Shown: positions 35,797-44,369 of the stretch, piece by piece
Layout of the letters: the number at the start of each line of letters is the position of its first letter
Numbering within the stretch: the first letter of the stretch is position 1
Translations under genes and position numbers: made by a program
The notes under the pieces: model-generated
The model's input: only the letters and a program-made list of their open reading frames with translations
Told to the model about the DNA's origin: nothing
The model's database searches: none
Origin: JBBROS01 sp963792675
GTDB lineage: Bacteria > Pseudomonadota > Alphaproteobacteria > Acetobacterales > Acetobacteraceae
Direction: 5' to 3'
Length of the DNA: 64,000 nucleotides
Assembly: GCA_963792675.1 (NCBI GenBank)
Contig: CAWBWT010000002.1
Location: 3,782,001 to 3,846,000 of the forward strand

Positions 35797-37488
35797 ATGC
35801 CTTTTCCTGATCTGAACCCGGCGCTGAGCCGCGCCCTCCTCGCACGCGACTATCTCGAACCCACCGACGTCCAATCCGCCGTGCTCGTGGCCACGGCGGC
35901 CGAGCGCGACTTGCTGGTGTCCGCGCAGACCGGCTCCGGCAAGACGGTGGCGTTCGGCCTGGCCGTGGCGCCGACCCTGCTGGGCGACGCGGAGCGGTTC
36001 GGCCCACCCGGCGCGCCGCTGGCCTTGGTGATCGCGCCGACCCGCGAACTGGCGATGCAGGTCAAGGCCGAGCTCACCTGGCTTTATGGCGAAACCGGCG
36101 CCCGCATCGCGTCCTGCGTCGGCGGCATGGATGCCCGCGCCGAGGCTCGCGCCTTGGCCGCCGGCTGCCACATCGTCGTCGGCACGCCGGGCCGGCTGCG
36201 TGATCACCTGGAGCGGAACCGGCTCGACCTCGCGCAGCTCCGCGCCGTCATCCTTGACGAAGCCGACGAGATGCTCGACCTCGGGTTCCGCGAGGATCTC
36301 GAGTTCATCCTCGACGCCACCCCCGCCAGCCGGCGCACACTGCTGTTCTCGGCGACTATCGCCCAGGACATCGCCTCGCTGGCCCGGCGCTACCAGCGCG
36401 ACGGGTTGCGCATCGATACCGTCCGCCGCAACGAGCCGCACGCCGACATCGAATACCGCGCCGTGCTGCTGGCGCCGCACGACATCGAGCGCGGCGCCGT
36501 CAACGTTCTACGCTACTTCGAAAGCCGAGCGGCGCTGGTATTTTGCGCCACCCGCGACAACGTGCGCCGGCTGCATGAGCGGCTGCAGATGCGCGGCTTC
36601 AATGCGGTAGCGCTCAGCGGCGAGCTGAGCCAGGCCGAGCGCACCCACGCGCTGCAAGCACTGCGCGACGGCCGCGCCTCGGTGTGCGTTGCGACCGATG
36701 TCGCGGCCCGCGGGCTCGACCTGCCGGATCTCGACCTCGTCATCCACGCCGACCTGCCGACCAACAAGGAGACCTTGCTGCATCGCAGCGGGCGCACGGG
36801 CCGGGCTGGGCGCAAGGGCACGTCGGTGGTGCTGGTGCCGTTCGCCAAGCGCCGCCGCGCCGACCAGCTTTTCACCAGCGCCGGCATCGACGCCGGCTGG
36901 TCCGACCCGCCCAGCCGCAGCCTGATCGCCGAGCGCGACGAGGAGCGCCTGCTGGCCGATCCGGGCCTGATAGCCGCCGCGAACGAGGCCGACGTGGCAC
37001 TCGGGCAGAAGCTGCTGGAGCGGATCGGCGCGGACGCGATCGCAGCCGCACTCGCGCGCACGCTGCGCGCCCGCCTGCCGGTCCCCGAGGACAGCTTCAC
37101 CGAAGCGCCCGCGGCGTCGCGCGCTGAACGCCCGGTCTACGACCGCAGCCCGACCCGCGACCGGCCCGGCGAGCGGCCCAGCCACAAGACGGGCGTCGGC
37201 GGCGCCTGGTTCCGCATCTCCGTCGGCCGGCGCAAGAACGCCGATCCGAAATGGCTGATCCCGCTGATCTGCCGCCTTGGCGACGTGACCAAGGCCGATA
37301 TCGGCACGATCCGCGTGTTCGACACCGACACGCGGTTCGAGATCGTCCCGCAGGCGGTCGCGCGCTTCAGCGTGGCCATCCGCGACGCCGGCCCGCACGA
37401 GCCGCGGATCGAAGCCGCGGCGCCGGCCGGCCGACCGGTCGGGGCGGCCGCGCGCACCCAAGCGAAGCCCCGCTACGCCCGTGCCTGA
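35797..37488 (+). CDS. DEAD-box RNA helicase with DbpA-type RNA-binding domain
   Basis: 563 residues. Motif I AQTGSGKT (about 43-50), Ia PTRELA, II DEAD (about 153), III SAT, V ATDVAARGLDLPD, VI HRSGRTGR. The DbpA RNA-binding domain follows at about 465-540 (AWFRISVGRRKNADPKWLIPLICRL is its start, quoted here in part), and then a basic Ala/Arg tail. It likely acts in ribosome assembly or cold adaptation. The linker is longer than in E. coli DbpA. Its end overlaps the next gene by eight bases. Confidence 0.93.
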   Translation: MPFPDLNPALSRALLARDYLEPTDVQSAVLVATAAERDLLVSAQTGSGKTVAFGLAVAPTLLGDAERFGPPGAPLALVIAPTRELAMQVKAELTWLYGETGARIASCVGGMDARAEARALAAGCHIVVGTPGRLRDHLERNRLDLAQLRAVILDEADEMLDLGFREDLEFILDATPASRRTLLFSATIAQDIASLARRYQRDGLRIDTVRRNEPHADIEYRAVLLAPHDIERGAVNVLRYFESRAALVFCATRDNVRRLHERLQMRGFNAVALSGELSQAERTHALQALRDGRASVCVATDVAARGLDLPDLDLVIHADLPTNKETLLHRSGRTGRAGRKGTSVVLVPFAKRRRADQLFTSAGIDAGWSDPPSRSLIAERDEERLLADPGLIAAANEADVALGQKLLERIGADAIAAALARTLRARLPVPEDSFTEAPAASRAERPVYDRSPTRDRPGERPSHKTGVGGAWFRISVGRRKNADPKWLIPLICRLGDVTKADIGTIRVFDTDTRFEIVPQAVARFSVAIRDAGPHEPRIEAAAPAGRPVGAAARTQAKPRYARA

Positions 37489-38401
37489 CGCGCCGGCGGC
37501 GGGCGGTCTTGCCCCGCTGCCGCCAGAGCGCCTGCATCTCCCGTTCGAGGCGGCACCGTTTCGCATGGCGATGGGCCTCGTCGCCCGCTCGACAGACGAA
37601 CTCCTCGAGATCGACGATCGCTACCCGGCCGAGATGGCGGAACGCCGCGACCTGCTGACGCGCAGGCGCGAAGCGGTGTTCGCGGCAACCCCAAGCTCGG
37701 CGGCAGCACGGGACGACGTGCTGCGCGTGCTGGCCGAGCTGCTGCCCCGCCGTTACCCGGGCTGGTTCGAACGGGCCGGGTCGGAACTGCACAACCGATT
37801 GACCGGCGAGTGCTGGGATCTGCACGCCTCGCCCTTCGACCCGCTCGAGCTGGCCGGCCGGCTCGTGCAGGAGGATCTGTGCCTGATCGACACGCAAGGT
37901 CCGTCGCCCGTGCTGGCCGCCGCCGTGCTGTGCGCCCCGAGCCGCTGGCGGCTGCACGAGAAGATCGGGCGGCCGCTGGCGGCGGTGCATGCCCCGGTGC
38001 CGCTCTACCCCGACCGGCTTGCGGCGCCGGTAGACCGGTTCATGGTCGCGTTGCGGCCGGGCAAGCTGGCCGAGCGATTTAACTGGAGCCTGGTGGACGA
38101 CGGCGCATTGTTCCTGCTCGGCGGCAAGCACCGAGCGACGGCCGACCCCTCCTTCACGCCGGACAACGTGGCCGAACGCTTGTTCCTCCGGGTCGAGCGG
38201 CAAACGCTGATCCGCCTGCCGGGCAGCGGCGCGGTGCTGTTCGCGATTCGGGTGCACAGCTACGCGCTGGCCCACGTGCTGGCCGTCCCCGGCGCCGCCG
38301 CCACCCTGGCGAGCGCCGTGGAGGCGCTTCCGCCGAGCCTCGCGACCTACAAGAGCCTGCCGGCGTTCCGGGACGCGCTGCTGGCCAGGCTGCTGAGTTA
38401 A
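37481..38401 (+). CDS. Haem-dependent oxidative N-demethylase family protein (DUF3445)
   Basis: 306 residues. Diagnostic stretches: FRMAMGLVARSTDELLEID near the N-terminus, LCLIDTQGPSPVLAAAVLCAP, RWRLHEKIGRPLAAVHAPVPLY and SYALAHVL. DUF3445 proteins include the haem-containing subunit that demethylates dimethylamine; an adjacent reductase is usual but none is here. Start GTG 37481 lies inside the helicase end, so expression may be coupled to it. The stop overlaps the GMC gene end by four bases on the opposite strand. Confidence 0.87.
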   Translation: MPDAPAAGGLAPLPPERLHLPFEAAPFRMAMGLVARSTDELLEIDDRYPAEMAERRDLLTRRREAVFAATPSSAAARDDVLRVLAELLPRRYPGWFERAGSELHNRLTGECWDLHASPFDPLELAGRLVQEDLCLIDTQGPSPVLAAAVLCAPSRWRLHEKIGRPLAAVHAPVPLYPDRLAAPVDRFMVALRPGKLAERFNWSLVDDGALFLLGGKHRATADPSFTPDNVAERLFLRVERQTLIRLPGSGAVLFAIRVHSYALAHVLAVPGAAATLASAVEALPPSLATYKSLPAFRDALLARLLS

Positions 38402-40020
38402 GCCGCCAAGACCCGCGCGCCAGCATCCTCCCGGACCATCGCCGCCGCCCGTTCGGCCACCATCATCACTGCGGGCTGGATGTTGCTTGTCGGAACCAGC
38501 GGGAACACCGAAGCGTCCACCACGCGCAGGCCGTCCACCCCGCGCACCCGCAACCGCGTGTCGACCACGGCGCGGTCGTCGGCCCCCATCCGGCAGGTGC
38601 CGCAGGGGTGGTAGACCGTGGTGCCGGTGGCCCGAATGAAGTCCAGCTTGGCCGCATCGTCCACGGGTTCGCCGGGATCCGGCCAAAGCGGCTCCAGCAC
38701 GAGGTCGCTGAACGGTGGGGTCGCGGCGATGCGCTGGCCGAGCTTCATGCCGTCCAGCATCACCCGCTGGTCCGTGGGCGCCGACAGGTAGTTGGCATGG
38801 ATCACCGGTGGCGCCGCCGGGTCGGGGCTGCGGAGCGTGATGCTGCCGCGGCTGTCGGGGCGGCATTGGCCGAAGTTGAACATGAATCCGGGATGCTCGG
38901 CCAGGACGTAGCCGGCGTTCGGCTTGAGGCTGAAGTTGACGAACTGGTACTGCACCTCGGCTTCCTCGGCACCCGGCGTCACCCGGGCGAACAGCGTGGC
39001 CTCGGTGGCGCCGACCGCCATCGGCCCGCTCCGGTGCAATGCGTAGCCGGCCGCCATCATCGCTTGGCGCAGCAAAGTCCCGGCGCGCTCGTTCATGGTG
39101 CCGGCCGGCTTGGTGCGGAACGCGAGCCGGGCGATCAGGTGGTCTTGCAGGTTCTGCCCGACGCCGGGCCGGTCGAGCGTGACCGGCAGGCCGAGCGCCT
39201 GCAGCGCCGCGCCGTCCCCCACGCCCGACAGCATCAGCAGCTTGGGTGACACCACGGCGCCCGCGCACAGGATCACCTCGCGACGGGCCGAGAACCGTTC
39301 CGGCTGGGCGCCATCGCGCTGGGCCATGCAGCCCACGGCGCGGCCATGCTCGAACAGGACGCGGCTGACGTTGGTGCGGGTGTGCACGGCAAGGTTCGGC
39401 CGGCTGCGCGCCGGCTTCAGATAGGCCCGCGCGGTGCTGACGCGGCGGCCGCGGCGCACGTTCATCTGGATCGGCGCCACGCCCTCGATGGCGTCGGCGT
39501 TGATGTCGGCGTGGCGCGGAAACCCGGCCGCGACGCAGGCCTCGATGAAGGCCGCCGCGCCAGTGCACAGGCTCCGCGGTTCGCTGACCGGGACCGGACC
39601 GCCGCGGCCGCGGGTCGGGCTGGGAACGCCCTGCCAGTCCTCGAGCCCGCGAAATGTCGGCAGCACGTCCTCGAAGGACCAGCCGCGGGCCCCGGCCTGT
39701 GCCCAGCGGTCATAGTCGTGCGGCGAGCCGCGCAGGAAGACCAGGCCGTTGATCGAGCCCGACCCGCCCAACACCCGCCCGCGCGGCCAGTTGACCCGGC
39801 GACCGCCGAGCTCCGGCTCCGGCTCGGTAGCGAAACGCCAATCGAACTTGCCGCTGGCGAACAGCCGGGCATAGCCGGCCGGGATGTGGATCCAGGGATC
39901 GCTGTCTTCCGGCCCCGCCTCCAGCAGGATCACCTTCGCCGCCGGATCCTCCGACAGCCGCGCCGCCATGATGCAGCCCGCCGTCCCGCCGCCGATGACC
40001 AGGTAATCGCAATCGGTCAC
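38398..40020 (-). CDS. GMC-family FAD-dependent oxidoreductase
   Basis: 540 residues, similar to choline dehydrogenase and alcohol dehydrogenase flavoproteins. The FAD-binding VIGGGTAGCIMAARLSEDP starts near residue 7. GMC signature 1 is around residues 80-95 (RGRVLGGSGSINGLVFLRG). The C-terminal catalytic block is HPCGTCRMGADDRAVVD with TSNIQPAVMMVAERAA. GTG start overlapping the Uma2 stop (GTGA). The substrate is probably a primary alcohol or choline-like compound. It closes the minus-strand amidase cluster. Confidence 0.94.
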   Translation of the reverse strand: MTDCDYLVIGGGTAGCIMAARLSEDPAAKVILLEAGPEDSDPWIHIPAGYARLFASGKFDWRFATEPEPELGGRRVNWPRGRVLGGSGSINGLVFLRGSPHDYDRWAQAGARGWSFEDVLPTFRGLEDWQGVPSPTRGRGGPVPVSEPRSLCTGAAAFIEACVAAGFPRHADINADAIEGVAPIQMNVRRGRRVSTARAYLKPARSRPNLAVHTRTNVSRVLFEHGRAVGCMAQRDGAQPERFSARREVILCAGAVVSPKLLMLSGVGDGAALQALGLPVTLDRPGVGQNLQDHLIARLAFRTKPAGTMNERAGTLLRQAMMAAGYALHRSGPMAVGATEATLFARVTPGAEEAEVQYQFVNFSLKPNAGYVLAEHPGFMFNFGQCRPDSRGSITLRSPDPAAPPVIHANYLSAPTDQRVMLDGMKLGQRIAATPPFSDLVLEPLWPDPGEPVDDAAKLDFIRATGTTVYHPCGTCRMGADDRAVVDTRLRVRGVDGLRVVDASVFPLVPTSNIQPAVMMVAERAAAMVREDAGARVLAA

Positions 40021-40481
40021 GCCTCGATCACTCCCTCGTACAGCTCGCGGAGCGGCACGCTGATGCCGATCTCCGGCATCTCGAGCATTGCCGCCGGGTC
40101 GGTATACAGGGTCGCGCGCCAACCGTCGTCCTCGCGCGCCTCGACCAGGGCCTCGATGCGGCGCTGCTCCACGAGTACCAGGCGCATGATCGACGGCGTC
40201 GCCCGGTATTCCAGGGTCTTGACGATCTGGTCCATGACCGCGGTCGAGGGGGACAGCACCTCGAACACGACGATCGGGTTCTCGGCCCGCCGCGCCGTGT
40301 TGGGGAACAAGCCGAACGCGACGAAGGCATCGGGATAGCGCACGTTGCCCCCGACAATGACCTGCAGCGTGTCATCGTAGATGAAGCACGACCGGCAAAT
40401 CAGCCTGTTCCCGACAGCCCGGATCAGGTTCGTCTTGATGAGCGAGTGCGCCCTGGTCCCGCCGGCCATTGCAACTGGCAC
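40017..40481 (-). CDS. Uma2-family PD-(D/E)XK endonuclease, N-terminus degenerate
   Basis: 154 residues from GTG 40481. The nuclease core is present: AMAGGTRAHSLIKTNLI, the metal-binding Asp in VRYPDAFVAF, the Glu in IVVFEVLSPST and a C-terminal VPLRELYEG. About 30 residues normally precede this. In-frame sequence upstream reads EGQEDRWDNRLVPVAMAGG, like the family N-terminus, but further upstream the match decays (KAPRVG in place of EAFLEW) and no start codon is evident. The N-terminus is therefore eroded or misassembled. Role unknown; the family is common in multiplied copies in some bacteria. Confidence 0.72.
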   Translation of the reverse strand: MPVAMAGGTRAHSLIKTNLIRAVGNRLICRSCFIYDDTLQVIVGGNVRYPDAFVAFGLFPNTARRAENPIVVFEVLSPSTAVMDQIVKTLEYRATPSIMRLVLVEQRRIEALVEAREDDGWRATLYTDPAAMLEMPEIGISVPLRELYEGVIEA

Positions 40482-40630
40482 AAGCCTGTTGTCCCAGCGG
40501 TCCTCCTGCCCCTCGCCCCCGACTCGGGGCGCCTTCGGTGTCGATGCCCGGCCCGGCCCGGCGGCGTCGTATCGCCGGCCCGACCGCTTCCCGGCACCGG
40601 GAAGCCGTTGCGAACGTAAACGGGTCGCAC

Positions 40631-42022
40631 CTAGGTTGCCAAGGCGGGCCGGATCGCTCGCCAGCCATGGGCCCGCTCATAGGCGTGCCCCGCGGCCAGC
40701 ACGGCCGCGTCGTCGAACGGGCGCCCGACCAGCTGGATCGCCACCGGCAACCCGCCCTCGCCGAACCCGGCGCACACCGTCAGCGCCGGCTGCCCGGTGA
40801 CGTTGAACGGGATCGTCAGGCTCGGCCGTTCGAACGCCGCCCATTTCGGCACCTGGTCGATCCGCGGCGCCTCGCCGTTCGCCGCCGCCGTCAGCAGCAG
40901 GTCGCAGCCCTGCATCACCGTCGCCATCTCGGCGCAAAGCTCGCGCCGCAGCCGCAGGGCCTGCACGTAATCGGGCCCGCTGACCAGGGCGCCGAGCGCC
41001 ATGCGGTCGCGCAGCAGCTCGCCGTAATCGTTGAAGCGCGTCCGCATCCAGGGCTCGTGCGCCGCGTAGGCCTCGACGATCAGGATGACGAAGCCGCAAG
41101 CGCCGAAATCGGCCAGCGACGGCAGCTCGACGTCGAACACCTCGGCGCCCTGCTCGCGGAAGCTCTGCTCGGCGCCGGCCACCGCCGCCAGCGTCGCCGG
41201 GCTGACCTTGGGTTCGCCGTCGATCCAGGAGCGGGCGACGCCGATCCGCATGCCCTTCACGCCGCGCCCGAGGCCGCCCACGAGGTCCGGCACCGGACCC
41301 GGCGCAGCCGGCCGGGTCGGCCGGGTCCGGCCCGGCCATCGCCTGCAGCAGCAGCGCAACATCCTCGACCGTCCAGGCCATCGGCCCGGTGTGGTCGAGG
41401 CTATAAGCCAGCGGCAGCACGCCCGGCGCGGCTGCACAGCCCGTAGGTCGGCTTGATGCCGGCCAGGCCGCACAAGCGCCGACGGGCCGCGGATCGAGCC
41501 GCCGGTGTCCGATCCGGTCCCGCCCATAATCATGCCCGAGGCGATCGCCGCGGCCGTGCCGCTGCTGCTGCCGGCCGTGAAGTGCTCGGGGTTCCACGGG
41601 TTGCGCACCGGCGGCCAAGGCAGGTCGAAGCTGGGGCCGCCGAACGCGAACTCGTGCGTCGCGAGCTTGCCCAACAGCGACACGCCCGCCTCACGCCACC
41701 GCCGCACCACGGTGCCGTCGGCTTCCGGCACGTTATCCTGCAGCAGCTTCGAATGCGCGGTCGTCGCGATGCCGCCGGTCTCGTAGATGTCCTTGTGCGC
41801 GATCGGGATGCCGTCGAGCGGGCCGAGCGGCGCGCCCGAAGACCAGCGCGCATCGGACGCTCTCGCGTCGGCCAGGGCCCGCTCCGGCGTGACCCGGATG
41901 AAGGCGTGCAGGGTGCCGTCGAGTCGCTCGATCCGCGCCAACGACTGCTCGACCAACTCGGTCGCCGACACCTGCCGCGCCGCCAGCGCCCGATGTGCCG
42001 CGGCGATTGTCAGCAGGCTCAA
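40631..42022 (-). CDS. Amidase-signature hydrolase, AtzE-like (three frameshifts)
   Basis: About 463 residues of the amidase-signature fold. The catalytic Lys is in PIAHKDIYETGG. The Ser-Ser-Lys triad partner block is AGSSSGTAAAIASGM with GSDTGGSIRGPS. From about 41480 to 41300 the frame changes three times (extra bases near 41478, 41425 and 41305). In corrected form it reads LCGLAGIKPTYGLC, GVLPLAYSLDHTGPMAW and VPDLVGGLGRGVKG, all standard. The ATG overlaps the DUF4089 stop (ATGA). With that partner it resembles AtzE (1-carboxybiuret hydrolase), which needs the AtzG subunit. Confidence 0.87.
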   Translation of the reverse strand: MSLLTIAAAHRALAARQVSATELVEQSLARIERLDGTLHAFIRVTPERALADARASDARWSSGAPLGPLDGIPIAHKDIYETGGIATTAHSKLLQDNVPEADGTVVRRWREAGVSLLGKLATHEFAFGGPSFDLPWPPVRNPWNPEHFTAGSSSGTAAAIASGMIMGGTGSDTGGSIRGPSALVRPGRHQADLRAVQPRRACCRWLIASTTPGRWPGRSRMLRCCCRRWPGRTRPTRPAAPGPVPDLVGGLGRGVKGMRIGVARSWIDGEPKVSPATLAAVAGAEQSFREQGAEVFDVELPSLADFGACGFVILIVEAYAAHEPWMRTRFNDYGELLRDRMALGALVSGPDYVQALRLRRELCAEMATVMQGCDLLLTAAANGEAPRIDQVPKWAAFERPSLTIPFNVTGQPALTVCAGFGEGGLPVAIQLVGRPFDDAAVLAAGHAYERAHGWRAIRPALAT

Positions 42023-42234
42023 CCGCTCCAGCCCTGGCCCGGCAGGAAGACGTGCGCCGGTTCCGCGCCTCGCACGCGGTCGCCGGCTCCGCGCAGCCGG
42101 GCCAGCATCGCCTCGAGCTGGCCGTAGACGCCGAACAAGGTCGCTCGCTGCGCGTCGTCGAGTTGCAAACCGGCCCGGCGTGCCAGGACCGCGAACTCCG
42201 CTGCCGTTACCGCGGCCGCCGGCGGCGGCGTCAT
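42019..42234 (-). CDS. DUF4089 (AtzG-like) small amidase subunit
   Basis: 71 residues, all helical in character (FAVLARRAGLQLDDAQRATL; YGQLEAMLARLRG). This is the AtzG/DUF4089 type that packs against AtzE-like amidases as GatC does with GatA. It overlaps the amidase start and the next upstream gene by four bases each (ATGA twice). It should be required for stability of the amidase. Confidence 0.85.
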   Translation of the reverse strand: MTPPPAAAVTAAEFAVLARRAGLQLDDAQRATLFGVYGQLEAMLARLRGAGDRVRGAEPAHVFLPGQGWSG

Positions 42235-42494
42235 AGGTTGCTGGCGATATCGGCGCGGGCGCCGTCCCGCTGCATCGCGCCGGCCTGGCGGATCAGGTCG
42301 CCCATGTGCTGCCAGTGCTGCACCGCCTCGCCCAGGCTCAACTCGATGAACATCCGGCGCGCTGTCCGACCCTGCCCGGTCTCACTTTCGATCTCACGCT
42401 TCAGATGCACCACGATTGCTCCAGGTATGGCCTGGGTCAGCAGATGGGACGCCTCGACTTCAGTGAGGTAGCCAGGCCTCTGACCATCTTCCAT
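42231..42494 (-). CDS. Unrecognised 87-residue protein heading amidase operon
   Basis: Begins at ATG 42494 with GGAG six bases upstream (MEDGQRPGYLTEVEASHLLTQ up to residue 21, quoted in part). It is soluble and charged, with two likely helices (IESETGQGRTARRMFIEL; LGEAVQHWQHMGDLIRQAG). It is not AtzH/DUF3225, the usual third AtzEG neighbour. Its stop overlaps the DUF4089 start (ATGA), so the three are translated together. It may be a third subunit or a regulator. No homologous family is recalled. Confidence 0.6.
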   Translation of the reverse strand: MEDGQRPGYLTEVEASHLLTQAIPGAIVVHLKREIESETGQGRTARRMFIELSLGEAVQHWQHMGDLIRQAGAMQRDGARADIASNL

Positions 42495-42631
42495 CCTAAT
42501 CTCCGTGTCCGAAGGGGTTCGACACTCGGAACGGTAACACAGCCGTGAGACCGCGCTGCAGCAATCACCGTCACCTACGGTTATCAATGGTTGCCGATGC
42601 AGCAATAATGTCACATGACGGTGAGATCGTC

Positions 42632-43084
42632 TCATCCCCTGACCCAACCGGCCTCGGTCTGCCGCCAATAGGTGAGCCCGAACCCGACCGCCTTGGCCGC
42701 GGACCACCGGGTGCGGGCCGCGGCGACCGCGGCCGGATCGTTGCCGTCGAACAGGTCGAACACCCGCTCCCATGTCCCGAGCTCGGCCTCGACGCCATCC
42801 AGCAGGAACAGGAAGCGCGCCCCGTTCGGGCACTCCGCCCGATCCGTGAGCCAGATCGGCTGCAGTGCCGCGTGCCCGGTGCGCGCCGTCCCGTGCGGCA
42901 GCCAGTCCGGGTTGGACGCTGCCCACAACGCGCGGTCCAGCGCCGCGACCCGCGCCTCGGAGCCGCAGACCACCACCGCCCGCGCGCCGGCCTGCAGGGT
43001 GCGGCCCAGCAGCTCCGGCAGCGCCGCCTCCGGCGCCGTCCGCGTCAGATGGTAGAACCCGACTCGGGTCAGCGCGTCCGGCAC
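42632..43084 (-). CDS. holC: DNA polymerase III chi subunit
   Basis: 150 residues. It has TRVGFYHLTRTAPEAALPEL, GARAVVVCGSEARVAALD, DRALWAASNPDWLPHG, and RFLFLLDGVEAELGTWERVFDLFDG (abridged), the whole HolC fold that links the clamp loader to SSB. Start GTG 43084. In other proteobacteria holC lies downstream of pepA, divergent from lptF. Here it is directly divergent from lptG. The 137 bases on its other side hold no gene. Confidence 0.93.
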   Translation of the reverse strand: MPDALTRVGFYHLTRTAPEAALPELLGRTLQAGARAVVVCGSEARVAALDRALWAASNPDWLPHGTARTGHAALQPIWLTDRAECPNGARFLFLLDGVEAELGTWERVFDLFDGNDPAAVAAARTRWSAAKAVGFGLTYWRQTEAGWVRG

Positions 43085-43175
43085 CCTGCCTCTCCGTCGT
43101 GAGCCGGCATTCGGCGGGCTTTCGCCGGGGTTCGCAAGTGGCGCCGGCACCGGGGATTGGCGTAAGACGGCGTCT

Positions 43176-44283
43176 ATGCCGGCCACCCTATCCCTCTATA
43201 TCGCCCGCCAGTTCCTGCTGGCCGTGCTGTCCATGCTGGCCGCGCTGTCCGGCATCGTCTCGCTGTTCGACTTCATCGAGCTGCTGCGCCGCTCGGCCAC
43301 CAAGCCCGACGCCACCTTCGGCCTCGTCAGCGAGATCGCCGCCCTGCGCCTGCCGTTCGTGGCGATGCAGATCCTGCCCTTCGCGGTGCTGCTCGGCGGC
43401 ATCCTGGCGTTCTGGCGCCTGACCCGGTCGTCGGAGCTGATCGTGGCGCGGGCCGTCGGGAGTGTCGGCCTGGCAGTTCCTGTCGGCGCCGATCGCCTGC
43501 GCGGTGCTGCTCGGCATGGTCGCGTCGGGCGGCATCAGCCCGCTGTCGTCGGCGATGCTGGCGCGGGCGGAGCAGCTCGACAACGCTTATCTGCGCACCG
43601 GCGGCGGCCCCGGGGCGCTGGCCGGCGGCCAGCTCTGGCTGCGCCAATCCGACCACGAGCTGGACCCCCGCGGCGTCGCCATCATCCACGGCCGCACGGT
43701 GCAGCTGAAAGGCCGCCGCCTGGTGGCCCAGGACGTCAGCGTGTTCCGGCTCGACGGCAGGGACCGGCTGCTGGTGCGGCTCGAGGCCAAGGAGGCGACG
43801 CTCGGCCGCGGCGCCTGGACGCTCGTGGACACGAGCCGGATGCTGCCCGACCACCTGCCGGAACCGATCGGCACCACGACCTTTGCCACCGACCTCACCG
43901 TCGGGCGGGTGCAGGACAGCTTCGCCAGCCCCGATACCCTCAGCGTCTGGACGTTGCCGGACTTCATCAGCCTGCTCGAACGCTCCGGCTTCTCGGCCAT
44001 CCGCCACCGGCTGCACTTCCAGGCGCTGCTCGCCTTGCCGCTGCTGGCCGGCACCATGGCGCTGGTCTCGGCCGGGTTCAGCATGCGGGCGACCCGGCGC
44101 GGCGGCGTCGCGCAGATGATCGGCAGCGGCGTCGCGGCCGGGTTCGCGCTGTTCGTCGTCAGCAAGGTGGCCGAGGAGTTCGGCCAGTCGGGCGCGCTGC
44201 CGGCCGGTCTGGCCGCCTGGGCGCCCGCCGGCGCCGGGCTGATGATGGCCGTGGCTTTGCTGCTGCACCTCGAGGACGGCTGA
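43176..44283 (+). CDS. lptG: LPS export permease LptG (one frameshift)
   Basis: 368 residues after removing one extra A near 43461 (ARAVG|VSAWQFLSAPI). The inner-membrane component of the LptB2FG transporter, moving LPS to the outer membrane. Spans and family motifs: SLFDFIELLRRSATKPD, LPFAVLLGGILAFWRLTRSSELIVARA, a periplasmic jellyroll domain, and HFQALLALPLLAGTMALVSAG at the C-terminal spans. LptF is absent from its usual place upstream. Followed by lptD and surA. The frameshift is likely a sequence error because the gene is normally essential. Confidence 0.9.
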
Positions 44284-44369
44284 CCGGCGGCCGGCGAAGG
44301 AGACTCGGCTTTTCACGACCTCGCCGGTATAGAGCCTCATGGCTGCCACCCGATCCCGAGCCTCGCCTG

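Noticed and set aside
37367..39568. 733-codon open frame antisense to the haem demethylase and in another frame of GMC
   Set aside because: Overlaps two well-supported genes and has arginine/proline-rich composition typical of shadow frames.
38398..42494. Defence island suggested by the Uma2 nuclease
   Set aside because: Neighbours are metabolic (GMC, amidase, AtzG); no toxin, methylase, helicase-nuclease or other defence gene.
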